Origin: Blastomyces gilchristii SLH14081
Taxonomy: Eukaryota; Ascomycota; Eurotiomycetes; Onygenales; Ajellomycetaceae
Assembly (NCBI RefSeq): GCF_000003855.2
Contig: NW_003101654.1
Coordinates: 434,704-498,703 of the forward strand
Direction: 5' to 3'
Length of the DNA: 64,000 bases
The translations under genes and the position numbers were made by a program. Each line of letters opens with the position of its first letter. Within the stretch, counting starts at the first letter, position 1. The notes beneath the pieces are model-generated. The model worked only from the letters and a program-made list of their open reading frames with translations. It was not told the DNA's origin and did no database searches. Below, piece after piece: positions 24,871-36,250 of the stretch.

Positions 24871-25376
24871 TAGACTGGCCGCCGGGACCATGAATTTCAC
24901 GTTTGGTCCCATTTGGTCTGGTCCCATACATTTCTTGGCGTGAATCCCGCTGGGACTGGCTATCAAAAAAACATGTAAAGTGACTATATATCAGATCTTA
25001 AAATGGAACCATGACTTGAAAAAAATGAGAAAGTGGTTCCATTTGGTCCCATTTAGTCCCATTCTTGGCATAAAGTTACTATTTTTAGACATTTCAAGGT
25101 TTCTTTTAGACTATTTTTAATTTTTTAAAAAGTAATGCTTTTTGGTAATGCTCAAATGAGATTTAAAGTCATTTAAAGCAATAAAAATAATTTAAATTGA
25201 GAAGTGGAAATCATGGTCCCATTTGAAAAATGTGATAAGAGTAGACAGTAAGTCTCACTGGGACAGTATGGAACTACTATCTAATGTTAAAACTGTGTAA
25301 TGGAATCAGTCGAATTGGTAATGAGACTATCAAAAAATCTGGTCCTGGTTCCAGACACGGTCACACGGTCAGTCTA
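24871..25376 (+). mobile_element. hAT-type MITE, copy 1
   Basis: 506 bp. Terminal inverted repeat TAGACTGGCCG at the left and CGGTCAGTCTA at the right. The 8-bp target duplication ATTATACA is at 24863-24870 and 25377-25384. It is the least decayed MITE: the left end keeps CCGCCGGGACC and several TTTGGTCCC repeats that are TTTGATCTC in other copies. The interior has A/T-rich runs (TTTTTAATTTTTTAAAAAG) and no transposase. The 8-bp duplication and YAG-type end indicate the hAT superfamily. Confidence 0.92.
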
Positions 25377-25922
25377 ATTATACAATAGTCTCAGAGTCAG
25401 ATTGAAAGAGAAGTATGATCTAAATTAATTAAATGTAAGATTTTTATTCTCAACTGAGACAGAAATTAAATACTTAATAGACTTTCTATCAGAAACTCAA
25501 GCAGCTATAAGAAAATGACTAAATTCAGAAATATCTGAATATGAAGAGAAGGAAATTGATTAGATATAGTCTGTTAAAACAGCTATATACTATCTTTTAA
25601 TAATTTGTTTTATTATAGTCTCTCTTTACTTTACTTTTTTCTTTCTATTCTTTTCTATCTATTGATTTAATGTGTCTATCTTTAAGACTATGTTCTCTTT
25701 TCTTTTGTCATGATACTGTCAAATGATTTCAAAGTATCAGAAGATGTTAAAATACTGCAATTTGTAAACAGTTTTTGTATTCTGAGCTGGAATTTTCTGA
25801 TTTTGCATATCTGAAATTGATAAATGTATAATAGTTGACTTTATAGATATAGAAAATACCCTGAGAACTAAAAGTTCTCAGGTAAATGTCGTAGTCTCTG
25901 ACTGCATACATCTATAATTAAA

Positions 25923-25923
<1 letters not shown>

Positions 25924-26010
<87 letters not shown>
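25924..26010 (+). repeat. Long AAT microsatellite (LINE copy 3 tail)
   Basis: About 28 uninterrupted AAT units forming the 3' tail of LINE copy 3. Tails of the other copies have roughly 6-10 units, so this one has expanded or was made long at insertion. Confidence 0.95.
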
Positions 26011-26011
<1 letters not shown>

Positions 26012-26103
26012 TATAAAGCTTCATCAGATTTGCCCACTTCTATCAGTGATTTTTACAAAATTTCTCAGATATTATAAGATCACTTACGGAACTCACTAAG
26101 AAG

Positions 26104-26609
26104 TAGACTGACCGCTGAGACTATGAATTTCACATTTAGTCTCATTTGATCTGGTTCTATACATTTCTTGGCGTGAATTCTGCTGAGACTAATTATTAAA
26201 CACACATGCAAAGTGACTATATATCAAATCTGAAAATGAGACCATGACTTAGAAAAAATAAGAAAGTGGTCTCATTTGATTTCATTTAGTCTCATTCTTG
26301 GCATAAAGTTACAATTTTTAGATATTTTAAGGTTTTTTTAGCCTATTTTTAATTTTTTAAAAAGTAATGCTTTTTGATAATGCTCAAATGAGATTTAAGG
26401 TCATTTAAAGCAATAAAAATAATTTAAATTGAGAAGTGAAAATTATGATCTCATTTGAAAAATGTAATAAAAGTAGACAGTAAGTCTCACTGAGACAGTA
26501 TGAGACTACTACATAATCTTAAAACTGTGTAATGAGATCAGTTGAATTGATAATGAGACTATTAAATATTCTGATTCTGGTTCCCAGACACGGTCACATG
26601 GTAAGTCTA
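26104..26609 (+). mobile_element. hAT-type MITE, copy 2
   Basis: 506 bp in the RT/RNase H linker of gypsy B. Target duplication CTAAGAAG at 26096-26103 and 26610-26617. Same orientation as copy 1 but more decayed (GGCCGCCGGGACC now GACCGCTGAGACT). Confidence 0.92.
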
Positions 26610-28792
26610 CTAAGAAGAACTTAGTATTTCAATGATCAGTGAATACTGATGCTACATTTATACAGATGAAGAAGATGTTTATTAATACATCTCTACTAAT
26701 AATTTTTAATTCTGACTGTGAAACAGTTATTAAAGCTGACTTTTCTGACTATACTACAGAGAGAGTTATATTGTAATATGATAATAAAGATATCTTATAA
26801 TTATATATCTTCATATCTAAGAAGTTGAGCTCTGCTGAATGCAACTATGAGATCTATAATAACAAACTTCTCACAACAGTACACTGTCTAGAAGAATGAA
26901 TCTCTGAGCTCTGAAGTATCTTCAAATTTGAGATAATCACAGATTATAAGAATCTCAAATACTTTACTATTATCTGTAAGCTTACTGAATAACAGATGTA
27001 ATAATCTGAGCTATTAAGCTATTTTCATTTTACAATACACTACCACTCTGACAGTCAGAACTCAATAACAGATACTCTCGTATAATGAGAGTAAGATATA
27101 TCATCTAACATAACAGACACTCACTGAATGAACTGGGAGCATTAGCTCTTAGATCTGAAAATACTAGTTAATCATAATAAGATCACTTATGACATTATAC
27201 ACACTTCTCTGATTAGACCACTCTCTCTCTGAACTACTATTAACACTGATACTGATACTAATACTGATATCTCAACTTCTTCTGAATCTACACTGAATGA
27301 ATTGTGATATACAATAGTTCAAACTGATGAACTTCTTCAAGTACTCACTAAAGCAGTATGTTAAGAAGCACTCTGATTTCTTTCAGAACTATGTATAAGC
27401 ACTGATATCTCAGAATACTTAATTGATAACAATAATACTTTATAATTCTATGAATAACTCTGAGTCTCTTATTCTGAACCTCTACACATCTGAATAATGT
27501 AAGAGATATATAATTTATATATAACTGATTATCTGAGTTGTGAATAACTATATTAAATAATCTCTCAAGAATTCTACTGATCTGAGATATTAAACAGCAT
27601 CAGATGCTTTGTCTGAAACTGCAATCATTATTCTTCTATCATCTTATGAAAGAACTGTAGAAAAGATCTGTTAAAATCACTTAATATTTCTGATAGAATC
27701 TGATAAGATATAGTAATTGACTTTACTATTAATCTCTCTGAGAGTAAGAATTGCAGGAATGTTCTGATTATCATTGACTAATTGAGTAAAGATATCATAT
27801 TAGAATCTTGTAATAAGATGAATACTGAACAAGTCACTGAAGTCTTTTCACAGAGCTTATTCTACTGAATGCATGAATTGCTGAGATCTATAGTATCAGA
27901 TCAAGACTGTCAATTCATGAGTACTCTCTGAATAAGAATCTGTTAAGTTCTCAAGATTATACACTGTTTATCAACTGCTTATTACTCTGAGACTGATGAT
28001 ATATCAGAATAAATAATTCAGACAGTAAAGAATTATCTTTGTAAGTTCTATAACTATTTATAAGATAACTGATGTAATCTTCTTCTACATACTAAAGTTG
28101 TTATAAATGACTGAGATGCTGTTTTAACAGATGTAAGTCTGTTCTTTCTTACACACAGATATCACATGAAAGTGTTAGATCTTCTAGAGATCACACAGTT
28201 TACACTGAACCTCTACAGTTCAATTCAGATCACTGATAATATAGTAGCAAAGCTCTGAGATATCAGTGACTGAGCAGAGATCTTTATAACAAGTGTTAAA
28301 CAAGATTAAGAGAACTGAATTAATGTTTATCAAGACTCTGCTAAGCAATATAAGATAGAAGATCTGATATGATTGAATCTTAAGAATATACAGATCACAC
28401 ACTCATCTCATACACTGAATTACTATTATATCAAGTATAAAGTGATAGAAGTTTTAGACAGCTATAACTATTATCTTAACACATCATCAGAAATTCATAA
28501 TATCTTTTATATAAGCTTGCTCTGCTGCACTGTCACTGATCTGTTCTCTTCTCAACTGACTTCTGACTGAGAGCTACCAGAGATCTTAGAAGAAAATAAT
28601 GAACTTGAATGAGAGATTGAAGATATTCTTGATAAGAGATCTCACAGCTGCAGCTGATAATATCTTGTGAAATAACTTAGCTATAATTGCTCAATCTGAA
28701 CTCTGAGCTTCATGTTATCTGAGACAGCAGCTCTTAAGTGATAAGAACTACATACTCATGACTCTATATCACTTCTGAAAAGAGAGGGCTAA

Positions 28793-29104
28793 TGTGACAC
28801 GCTACGCCTGATCAATTATATAGATTATTTCATTACACTTCATAGATTTCACTAAAAGCTTCAATTCTCAGTCACTGATTCTCAATTAATAAATGCATAG
28901 AATTTCTATTCTTCTGCTCTGAGATTTTACTGCATACACAGAATTTCTATTCTTCTACTCTGAAGCTTCACTGTGTATGTATATAAATATTCACTTCAAT
29001 CACTGATTTCTGCACTTTCTCTTTTTTCCTTCTCTAACATTTTTCATTTTATTATATAAGATCTATAAATATTATACTGATCTATTCAGTGTAGGCCTCT
29101 TATA
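28793..29104 (+). repeat. Gypsy B 3' LTR
   Basis: 312 bp, starting TGTGACACGCTACGCC and ending GGCCTCTTATA (the ancestral ACA end decayed by one base). Preceded directly by the pol stop codon and followed by target duplication GTATC at 29105-29109. Confidence 0.92.
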
Positions 29105-29109
29105 GTATC

Positions 29110-30235
29110 TGTAATATTGAATTTAATAATTATAAAAAGTTTCTTAATATCTGTACATATTATAACTTTATATATAATAAAGCTTATAATGATTTTCTCT
29201 AGAAAAATTAGTATTAGAAGAGAAGATGAGAAAAGAAAAGACTTATACTTTTAATACTGTTAAGAAGAGAGATAATTTTCTGATATAAATACATAATTAC
29301 TTTATTATAAATACTTAAAATAAATGTAATAATCAGTATCTGTGACTGAGCTTTAGATAGTTATATTATATATAGTCTTTATATAATAAATTGTTTAAGA
29401 GATTAGTAAAAAGAGTAGAAGTATATATATTAAGCAACATAGTTTATCAAGTCTATGCAATATCTTTCTGAAATAAGAAGAGCTAATAATATTAGCAGAA
29501 GTGACAGAGATAGAAAGAGCAGAGATAGTAGAAGTAGAAGTAGTAAGAGTAGAAGTAGTAAGAGTAGAGATAGCAGAAGTGAGAGAATCAGATGCATAGA
29601 TAAGTGTAAAAGATTAAGAGAAAGTAGCAGAGAAAGAAACAGAGACAGTAGAGAGAGATATAAGAGATCTAATTATATATAACACAGACAATTTCTTCAT
29701 TATTATATTCTTCAAGTTCTTGATTAATGATTCAACATTGAGTTTACTATTATCAGTGAATACAGATCTATTAATATTTGAAGATTCTATATAAATAAAA
29801 ACAAATCAGTATCTGTGTTTATACAAAATTGTGTCAGAAAAACTTAATCAGATACTCACTGAGAAAAGAGTTAAGAGTATATAAGAAGATAAAGAAGATG
29901 TGTTATTCATAATAATATATTCTGATAATTACTAGAAGAAAAACAAGTTCTAGTTATATTTTATAATATATTACACTTACTGCTAATAAACTGTCTAATA
30001 TAAGCACTATAATGATACTTATTACAAGAATGAGAGATTATCATCAGAAATGTATACAATGTAATAAATAAACAGATTGAAAAGAGCTTGATAAAGAGAG
30101 AGTCAGAAATCTTATATAAAATAATAATGTTTAATGATAATGATGATAGAGATAATAGTTGAAGAATGAAAATATTAGTGAATAAGTAATGTAAAATAGT
30201 GAAAGCTTCTCTGAGAGCGGCTTACATTATGGTTA
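29110..30235. other. Unassigned stretch with a purine-rich RS-coding run
   Basis: No family recognised. A 75-codon plus-strand frame (29455-29682) is built from AGA/AGT/GAA/GAT triplets and would read as Arg/Ser dipeptides (RSRSSKSRSSKSRDSRS). Because the run is almost pure purine and lacks T it cannot contain stops, so openness is no evidence of coding, and the frame downstream has stops at chance density. A perfect 8-bp inverted repeat GCTTACAT/ATGTAAGC (30220-30242) marks the border with gypsy C. Confidence 0.4.
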
Positions 30236-30471
30236 TGTAAGCGTGACTGGATCTGGTAAGAGAGAAGATAATAACTATAAGAATCTTAGAGCATAGAGCA
30301 TGATCAGATGACTCATACAAGCCTTATTATCTCATATTCACCCGCTTATCTCTAGCTTAGATAGCTTCTTCTTCTTCTTCTTCTTCTTCTTCTTCTTCAA
30401 GATTCAGTTTCAATATAATCTAATATACTGCTGCTATTTACTCTGATAAAGCTAGTCTTTATTCTGTAATA
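30236..30471 (+). repeat. Gypsy C 5' LTR (limits approximate)
   Basis: Matches the region around MITE 6 at 59665-60585: TATAAGAATCTTA, GCATAGAGCATG, TCTCATATTCACCCGC, the (TTC)n run at 30368-30399 and CTGATAAAGCTAGTCTT. It ends TGTAATA against CGTAACA in the right copy. The left edge is placed at TGTAAG by analogy only. Confidence 0.7.
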
Positions 30472-30565
30472 TTACTGAATCTTCTCATCTCACTATCAGT
30501 CATGAATCTGCAGTATTCTTTTTCCTTCTCTTACATGTTCATACGCAGCATCCCGAAGCAAAAAA

Positions 30566-31784
30566 ATGGAACTCAGTCAAACTACTCAAATTCAAGCTCT
30601 TACAAATCAAGTCAATAAACTAATCACTCAGAACTGTCAAATGACTGATATCAATGCATAACTCACTCAATGTCTGAAAACTCTGAAAGTCACTCATATG
30701 AAAAATATACTCTCAGTCTCAGACACTCACCGCCAGCTCATAATCACTGTCACTAAGATAAAATTGTGTAAACTGAATGTCTTCAATGAGATCAGTGATA
30801 TCTATTTCTGACTACTGAATATAAATAATAATATTCACGAACATCTTATCATCAATGAAGTCTTCAAAATTTCTTTCAGTATTAGCTATCTTAGCTCTAA
30901 GATTTGTCAATGTGTTCAGTGAATACAAATGAAACAGAACATGTATATTATCATCTGAGACATTCTGAAGATATGACTCTGTGACAACTATTAGAAGATT
31001 AACATGACTCTCACTGTAGAGCTACAAATGAACTGTCTTTATATACAATACAATCAATACACAGTAGATTTCATTGCTGACTTTGAGATCATTGCAGCAG
31101 ACTTAAAGTGAAATGACTCTGCACTATGTGTTACATTTCATATCAAGTTGATAACATTAATTCTTCACCAGATCAATCAAGTCTACTTTAATACTTAGTC
31201 AGCATTCTTTACTGAATGAAAGAAGGTTGTTACAATGACAGAGAGTTATATTTTCATATTATATCAACTTATCTCACAGAACTATTAAGTTAAATTTAAT
31301 TTTACATGTAATAATACAATCTCTAACATTATCACCTCTGTTAACAGAGATTGTCTCAGGTCATCACACAGTAGTAACAAGAATTGAGACATCACAGACA
31401 ATGAATACTGAAAACATAAATATAAAAATATCTGCATCTGATATGAATAAATGAGACACTGAACATCAGAATGCTGTACTTGTTTAATATCAGTCTCTAT
31501 ACACTTATCTGTAGAGATCCGTAACTGCTAGAATACTCTCATGTCAGTTATCAGTAATGATAACTCATGCACTGTTTTCTCAGGTTGTGCTATCACATAC
31601 TCTTCATTCTTCTTCTCAAAATCAAAAAATGAATCAGTATATTACTAGAGATAGTCATATGCACTGACAAGTTTGAAGTCAACTTCTTCACTCAGTAGAT
31701 TGATAAATATGCTTCATTCATGAAGATCATTTACTACGATATATCAATTGTCAATACCGCTCTAGCTCTCAACAACATGACATG
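30566..31784 (+). pseudogene. Gypsy C gag and start of protease
   Basis: The ATG at 30566 starts MELSQTTQIQALTNQVNK, followed by a capsid domain of the retrotransposon gag type (ADFEIIAADLKWNDSAL at about 31077-31128) and a Cys/His-poor, decayed nucleocapsid near 31420-31500. The frame is relatively open compared with A and B. It is cut at 31784 by gypsy D (duplication ACATG) and resumes at 55075 in the same frame, just before the protease active site. Confidence 0.8.
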
Positions 31785-32078
31785 TGTAAGAGGCCTACGC
31801 TGAATAGATTGATATAATATTTATAGGTCTTATATAACAAAGTGAAAAATGTTAGAGAAGAAAAGAAAAGAGAAAGTATGAAAATCAGTGATCAGAGTGA
31901 ATATTTATATGCATATATAGTAGTATACACAGTGAAGCTTTAGAATGAAAGAATAGAAATTCTGTGAATCTTTCAGCTGAGAATCAGTGACTGAGAATCA
32001 AGACTTTCAGTAGAAATGCAGAAATCTATAAAGTGTAATAAAATAGTCTATATAATTGATCAGATGCAGTCTGTCACA
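31785..32078 (-). repeat. Gypsy D 3' LTR
   Basis: 294 bp. On the plus strand it begins TGTAAGAGGCCTACGC and ends TCTGTCACA. It pairs with 54776-55069, which keeps more of the GC-rich sequence. Confidence 0.92.
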
Positions 32079-33015
32079 TTAGTTCTCTCTTTTCTGAAGT
32101 GAAGTTATGCATAGTTCTCATCAGTTAAAAACCGCAGTCTCAGATAATGCGGAACTCAGAGTTCAGATTAGATGATTATAGCTGACTTACTTCATAAAAT
32201 ATTATCAGCTACAGCTGTGAAGTCTCTTATCAAGAATATCTTCAATCTCTCATTCAAGTTCATTATCTTCTTCTATAATTCCTAGTGACTGTTAGTCAGA
32301 AATCAGTTGAGAAGAGAACAGATTGATAATAGCATAGTGAAGCAAGCTTGTATGAAAGATATTATAAATTTCTGATAATATGTTAAGACAGTACTTGTGA
32401 CTGCCTAGAACTTCTATTATCTTATATTTAATATAATGATGATTCAGTGTACAAGATAAGTATGTGATCTGTATATTCTTAAGATTCAATTATATCATGT
32501 CTTCTATCTTATATTACTCAGCAGAATCTCAGTGAATATTAATTTAATCTTCTTAATCTTATGTAATACTCATCATGAAGACTTCTGCTCAGTTGTAAAT
32601 ATCTCAGAGCTTTATTACTATATTATTATCAATCTAAATTGAACTGTGAGAATTTAATGTGAAATGTATAATCTCTAGAAGATTCAACACTTTCATATAA
32701 TATTCATGTGTAAGAAAGAACAGGCTTATATCTGTTGAAACAGTATCTCAGTTATTGATAGTGACTTCAGCATGTAGAACAAGGTCATATCAGTCATTTT
32801 AAGAAGAATTACAGAACTTATAAAGATAATTCTTCAGTGTCTGAATTGTTTATTCTGCTATATCATCAGTCTCAGAGTGATACACAGGTAATAAATAACA
32901 TATGATCTTGAGAATCTGGCATATTCTTGTTCAGAGAACACTTATGAATTGATAATCTCAGTCAGATATAATAGACCTCAGTAATCTGTGCATCTGATAG
33001 AATGAACTCTGTAAG
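32079..33015 (-). pseudogene. Gypsy D pol, integrase C-terminus and chromodomain
   Basis: Reads on from 47922 once LINE copy 4 is removed. It contains integrase C-terminal sequence (ADDIAEQTIQTLKNYL-like, near 32860) and the family block MNLKNIQITYLSCTLNHHYI (32489 downward), which binds DNA non-specifically in related elements. A chromodomain follows near 32090-32260 (EWEIEDILDKR, then FMKWVSYN and SETAVF). Ends at the LTR. Many stops. Confidence 0.82.
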
Positions 33016-33029
33016 AAGGTTTCAGTGAC

Positions 33030-33264
33030 AAAACCGCTCCATCACGAACTCGCTCAGCTTTTCGAATAAGAACCCGCTGATAGATACATCAAAAAGCCCT
33101 CGATTATGCAAGCATTTTGACCCCATCGCTGACTGCATACCCCGTGTGGTGGTGGAGTTATTCAGCCAAATGTGAACCAGGCATTGTTCGAAACTCCTGT
33201 GTGGGATTATCCCCTGTTCACCCCTATCACACCACAATCCCAGGCCAAATTGCCATACAAATTG
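33030..33264 (+). other. Undecayed leader at the 5' end of LINE copy 4
   Basis: About 235 bases between the target duplication and the decayed LINE 5' UTR. They keep many CC, GG and CG steps (CCGCTCC, ACCCGC, CCCCGTGTGGTGG) and contrast sharply with both sides. No other copy in the window has this sequence. The minus strand is open for 71 codons (33237-33022). The plus strand has a 48-codon open run (to a TGA near 33172), and the run TGTTCGAAACTCC faintly resembles a B box. It may be the true 5' end of the LINE or a host RNA joined by template switching. I do not recognise either translation. Confidence 0.6.
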
Positions 33265-33358
33265 TAAGATGAAGAGACTTAGTCATATGTATCAATCTTC
33301 TTGATTTTGAAAGATCCCTGATCTGTAATTGTGAAGATATCTGAGAAGCAACTTCTGT

Positions 33359-33684
33359 GAAAACCCTGTCTATCTTTGATGTTTCAAAACATCAACATCA
33401 AGTCTCACTCATATACCGCTCTTTTCAATGTGGCTCACCTTCAGCAGAAAAATACAAAAAGATACCTCAGTAATAATATCATGCATATAATTAACAGACA
33501 CATCTGAAGTGCATTCTCAATGAAAACTCTGTCTGTCTTTGATGTATCAAGACATCAACACTAAGTCTCACTCTTGTATCACTTCTTTCAATCTGGCTCA
33601 TCCCCGGCAGAAAAATACAAAAGATACCTCAGTAACTGTATTCAATACATAATCAGCAGACATGACAACTATAAAATCAGTATA
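33359..33684 (+). repeat. Two 163-bp tandem units in LINE 5' UTR
   Basis: Units starting GAAAACCCTGTCT (33359) and GAAAACTCTGTCT (33522) repeat at a 163-bp step, each with ACATCAACA, TCTCACTC and GCAGAAAAATACAAAA blocks. A third partial copy of the GCAGAAAAATACAAA block is at 33607. Candidate internal promoter units of the LINE. Confidence 0.75.
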
Positions 33685-34703
33685 TCTCAAAGTCTGACTG
33701 AGCCTTTGATCCCTGCATAGTGAGATATATTAAATCTAGTTTTAATATCTCAATATTCAATAGATTCTGCAAGAGATTGAGAACAGCAACACTAAATTTC
33801 TATTAAATTTAAGAATTAACTCTATATTGATATAATCATTGATAAAGTCTTTTATTTTAAGATATAAATAATCAGTTCCTCTATATTCTACTAATAATAT
33901 TTATATTATTATATAGAAACAGACTTATATTCTCTATAATATCAAGACTCTGAAGAGAAAAAGTCTTAATAGAGAATATATAGTAGTATATATCTTAGCA
34001 GTTTCTATCTCATTCTTCTACAGCAGTTAATGCAAAAAAAAAAGATCTTAGAATTAGTTTTTTACTTCTCTTGATAAAGTAAGATGTTGTTCTCTGAGTT
34101 TTATATAATATTCTTATAAAGAATTAAAAACAGAGTTATTTTCTATTATAATTTCATCTTCTTTTAAGTAAGAATTACTTTTTCAGTGACTGAAGAGCTT
34201 TTATTAATACTTAATTCTCTTTTATACTCTTTATTAACTGGTTTGAGTTGCACACTTGTTGTGTGAGAAGAATTGAATGATTTAGAATAAAATTAAATAG
34301 TTTTAATCAATTTCTCTGTAAAAAATTGACTTATTTTATATCAGTTTTTCTCTCAAAAACTGTTATATTATCTGATTTATTATCAATTGATATCATACTT
34401 TTTCTCACTATATTTTAAGAAAGAGTTTATAAAGATTTTATTAATTTATCTTAAAAATCAATTTTAGTTTATTAGATTCTCTTCAAAAATCTAATCTAGT
34501 TACTGAACTAGTGTGAAAAAAATGAGATGTTTTATATATAAAAGTCATTCATTCTTCTTTTGAAACAGTCTGATCAACTTTTCAATTGAAAATAGACTAA
34601 TAATTCTCTTAATTGAAACAGTCTGACTAACTTTTCATTTAAAAATAGATTAATAAATCTCTTAATTAAAACAGTCTGACTAACATTTCATTCAGTGAGT
34701 AAA

Positions 34704-36250
34704 ATGAGTTCAAGAGTACACTCAGTTAATATGAATAAAGATGTTGTCTCAGATGCTGTTTCTGAGATTGAAATTCTAAAGAGAAGAAAGAAGGAGAAAA
34801 TAGAGAAAGAAAAAGTTCTTGAAATACAGAAACTTGAAAAAGTAAGTAAAATTCTTGAAAAACAGTGTCTGAGTGAGAAGAATGAAGAGGTTCTGTTAAT
34901 TTTCCATGCTCAGGCTAGATAACTACAAGAGATGATCAAGTTCAAACTTGGAATTTTAAACACAATTTAAAAAACATTCAAATCTTCTAGTACAGTCACT
35001 GACTCTTTCTCATCTTTTACTTCTTCATCTTCTTCTTCAAATCAGAAGAAAATATATACTCAAGTAGCAGAATCTGCTGTCTCTAAACCTGCTATCTTAA
35101 AACCTGCTCAAAATTCTGAGAAAACTGAGAAGAATATTACTCAGATCTCTGTTCATAGAAAAGAAGAGAAAAAAATATAAAAGAAGAAAAACTTTCAAAT
35201 CTTCAGAAATAGAAGACTTATTCTCAAAGTCTTAAATTGAAAGATCTTACAAAGAAACAAGCTAAACTCAAAACTCATTTTCAGAATTAGAAATGAAATT
35301 AATTAGCAGTTCTTTTCTCAGTTAATAACTAATATTGAAGTTTAAAAATCAGTTATAGCTTCAATTAAGTCATCTTTCTTTGAAAATTTCATTATTTTAA
35401 CTACAATATCTGAATTCAGTACAGAATTTCTTATTCAGAATAAGAATCTCTGAAAATCAGTAATAGAATCTCTACTGAATATAATAATTCTATCTCTGAG
35501 AGATGAAAAGTGAGACAAATTCATTCTTTATAATATTTCAGTTGAAATTTTTGACTGTGAGAAAGAAATACTACTTCTTAAAAATGAATTAGAAGACTAT
35601 AATTCTATTCAACTGAGAAAAGAGCCTGTATAACTTAATTAAATTAAGTTCAGATAAAGCAGAAGAAATGTCTCTATTCTAGTATATATAAAGATACTTA
35701 AATAATCAAGAATCTCTGAAGTAAGAGTAGCAGATTTGAAAATGAGTGTTCATAAATACAAAGACTCAAGAATGAATCTCAAAGCTTAAACACAGTGTTC
35801 AAACTGTCAAAGATATAAATACTTTATAATCTCATATTTCAGAGACTCAAAATACACATTCTATGCTAGAGATTATAAAACTAGTGAGTATAAATGTGAA
35901 ATATGCTTAAAAAGAGGTGAAATATGTTAACATACTCTGCTTAAATACTTCAATTACAAAGAAAAATATGCATCTAGCTCAAAAGACTGTGTATTTACTT
36001 CAAGAACTCAGAAGAACTGAAGAAAAGATAAAGCTCAAATTAAATCTAAAACTGAAGAGAAAAGTCAAGTCAGTAAATCTGCAACTATAAGCTTAAAAAA
36101 AGAAGAAACTCTTAACTATCTAATTCTTTAAACTTTATTTCTTCAGCTAAATATAAACAGAATTTGAATTCTCAAATATCTGTTAAGATTAGAGAATTTA
36201 GAAATAACTCTGATGATAAACTAGATAGAATGTAAGTAGTTAAGATTACT
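34704..36250 (+). pseudogene. LINE ORF1, copy 4
   Basis: Colinear with ORF1 of copy 2. The start MSSRVHSVNMNKD is followed by the charged coiled-coil block SEIEILKRRKKEKIEKEK. There is a TAG near 34919 (copy 2 has CAA) and many more stops. It keeps the base deleted in copy 2 (TTCTTTTCTCAG near 35309), which shows that the copy 2 frameshift is a private deletion. The zinc-knuckle region near 35800-36000 has lost several Cys codons. Confidence 0.82.

Larger units (their letters stand above)
22940..25569 (+). pseudogene. LINE ORF2 fragment (thumb and RNase H)
   Basis: Colinear with copy 2 from about 20470. An open stretch at 23260-23463 covers the thumb-RNase H linker (IIRERVSSSFSSIN). It is then cut by SINE copy 2, continues through RNase H (SDSQAA near 24345) and is cut by MITE copy 1 within the C-terminal Cys motif region. 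A 21-bp piece (GAATCTGAAATTTAGACTGTG) is duplicated in tandem at about 24200-24240. Ends at TAG 25567-25569. Non-functional. Confidence 0.85.
22940..26008 (+). mobile_element. Tad-like LINE, copy 3, 5'-truncated
   Basis: Starts in the RT thumb of ORF2 and runs to a very long AAT tail. Target duplication ATGTATAAAGCT at 22928-22939 and 26009-26020 in the RT of gypsy B. It carries SINE copy 2 (23596-23971) and MITE copy 1 (24871-25376); without them it is about 2.2 kb. 5' truncation is usual for LINEs and results from incomplete reverse transcription. Confidence 0.93.
13810..28792 (+). pseudogene. Gypsy B pol, in four pieces
   Basis: Protease (AMIDSS at 13944-13961). RT starts near 14690, is cut at 14913 by LINE copy 2 and resumes at 22555, with box YLDN at 22692-22703. 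It is cut again at 22939 by LINE copy 3 and at 26103 by MITE copy 2. RNase H runs 26640-27110 (KADFSDY near 26731, SKKLSSAECNYEIY, TDYKNLKYF). The integrase core SDQDCQFMSTLW is near 27896. The chromodomain is at about 28600-28790 (WEIEDILDKR, then YLVKWLSYN). The stop TAA at 28790-28792 abuts the 3' LTR. A family-typical Ty3/gypsy polyprotein, now inactive. Confidence 0.88.
12097..29104 (+). mobile_element. Gypsy B, split by two LINEs and a MITE
   Basis: Same family as gypsy A, on the plus strand. LTRs of 312 bp (12097-12408 and 28793-29104) are flanked by GTATC (12092-12096; 29105-29109). The internal region runs 12409-14913, 22555-22939, 26021-26103 and 26618-28792. The missing stretches are LINE copy 2 (duplication AAAGAAGATGAGT), LINE copy 3 (ATGTATAAAGCT) and MITE copy 2 (CTAAGAAG). 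Removing each insertion with one copy of its duplication restores colinearity with gypsy A, including reading across the RT at 14913/22555. About 5.6 kb without insertions. Confidence 0.95.

Noticed and set aside
24763..24966. Conserved minus-strand ORF (SPSGIHAKKCM...) also at 52882-53064 and 61854-62234
   Set aside because: It lies over the left end of three MITE copies; conservation reflects the repeat, the frame has no consistent start, and it does not match a known family.
25924..26010. Repeated short units suggesting a CRISPR array
   Set aside because: Plain AAT microsatellite forming a LINE tail; no spacers.
29455..29682. 75-codon Arg/Ser-rich ORF resembling an SR protein
   Set aside because: The DNA is a nearly pure purine triplet repeat that cannot contain stops. 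There is no flanking domain, and the downstream frame is at chance stop density.
33184..33200. B-box-like sequence (TTGTTCGAAACTCC) suggesting a second SINE
   Set aside because: No matching A box upstream, no T-arm stem and no similarity to the SINE found at 18381.
33022..33237. 71-codon minus-strand ORF in the LINE copy 4 leader
   Set aside because: Unrecognised, ends in the target duplication, and the opposite strand is also partly open. Described as a leader rather than a gene.
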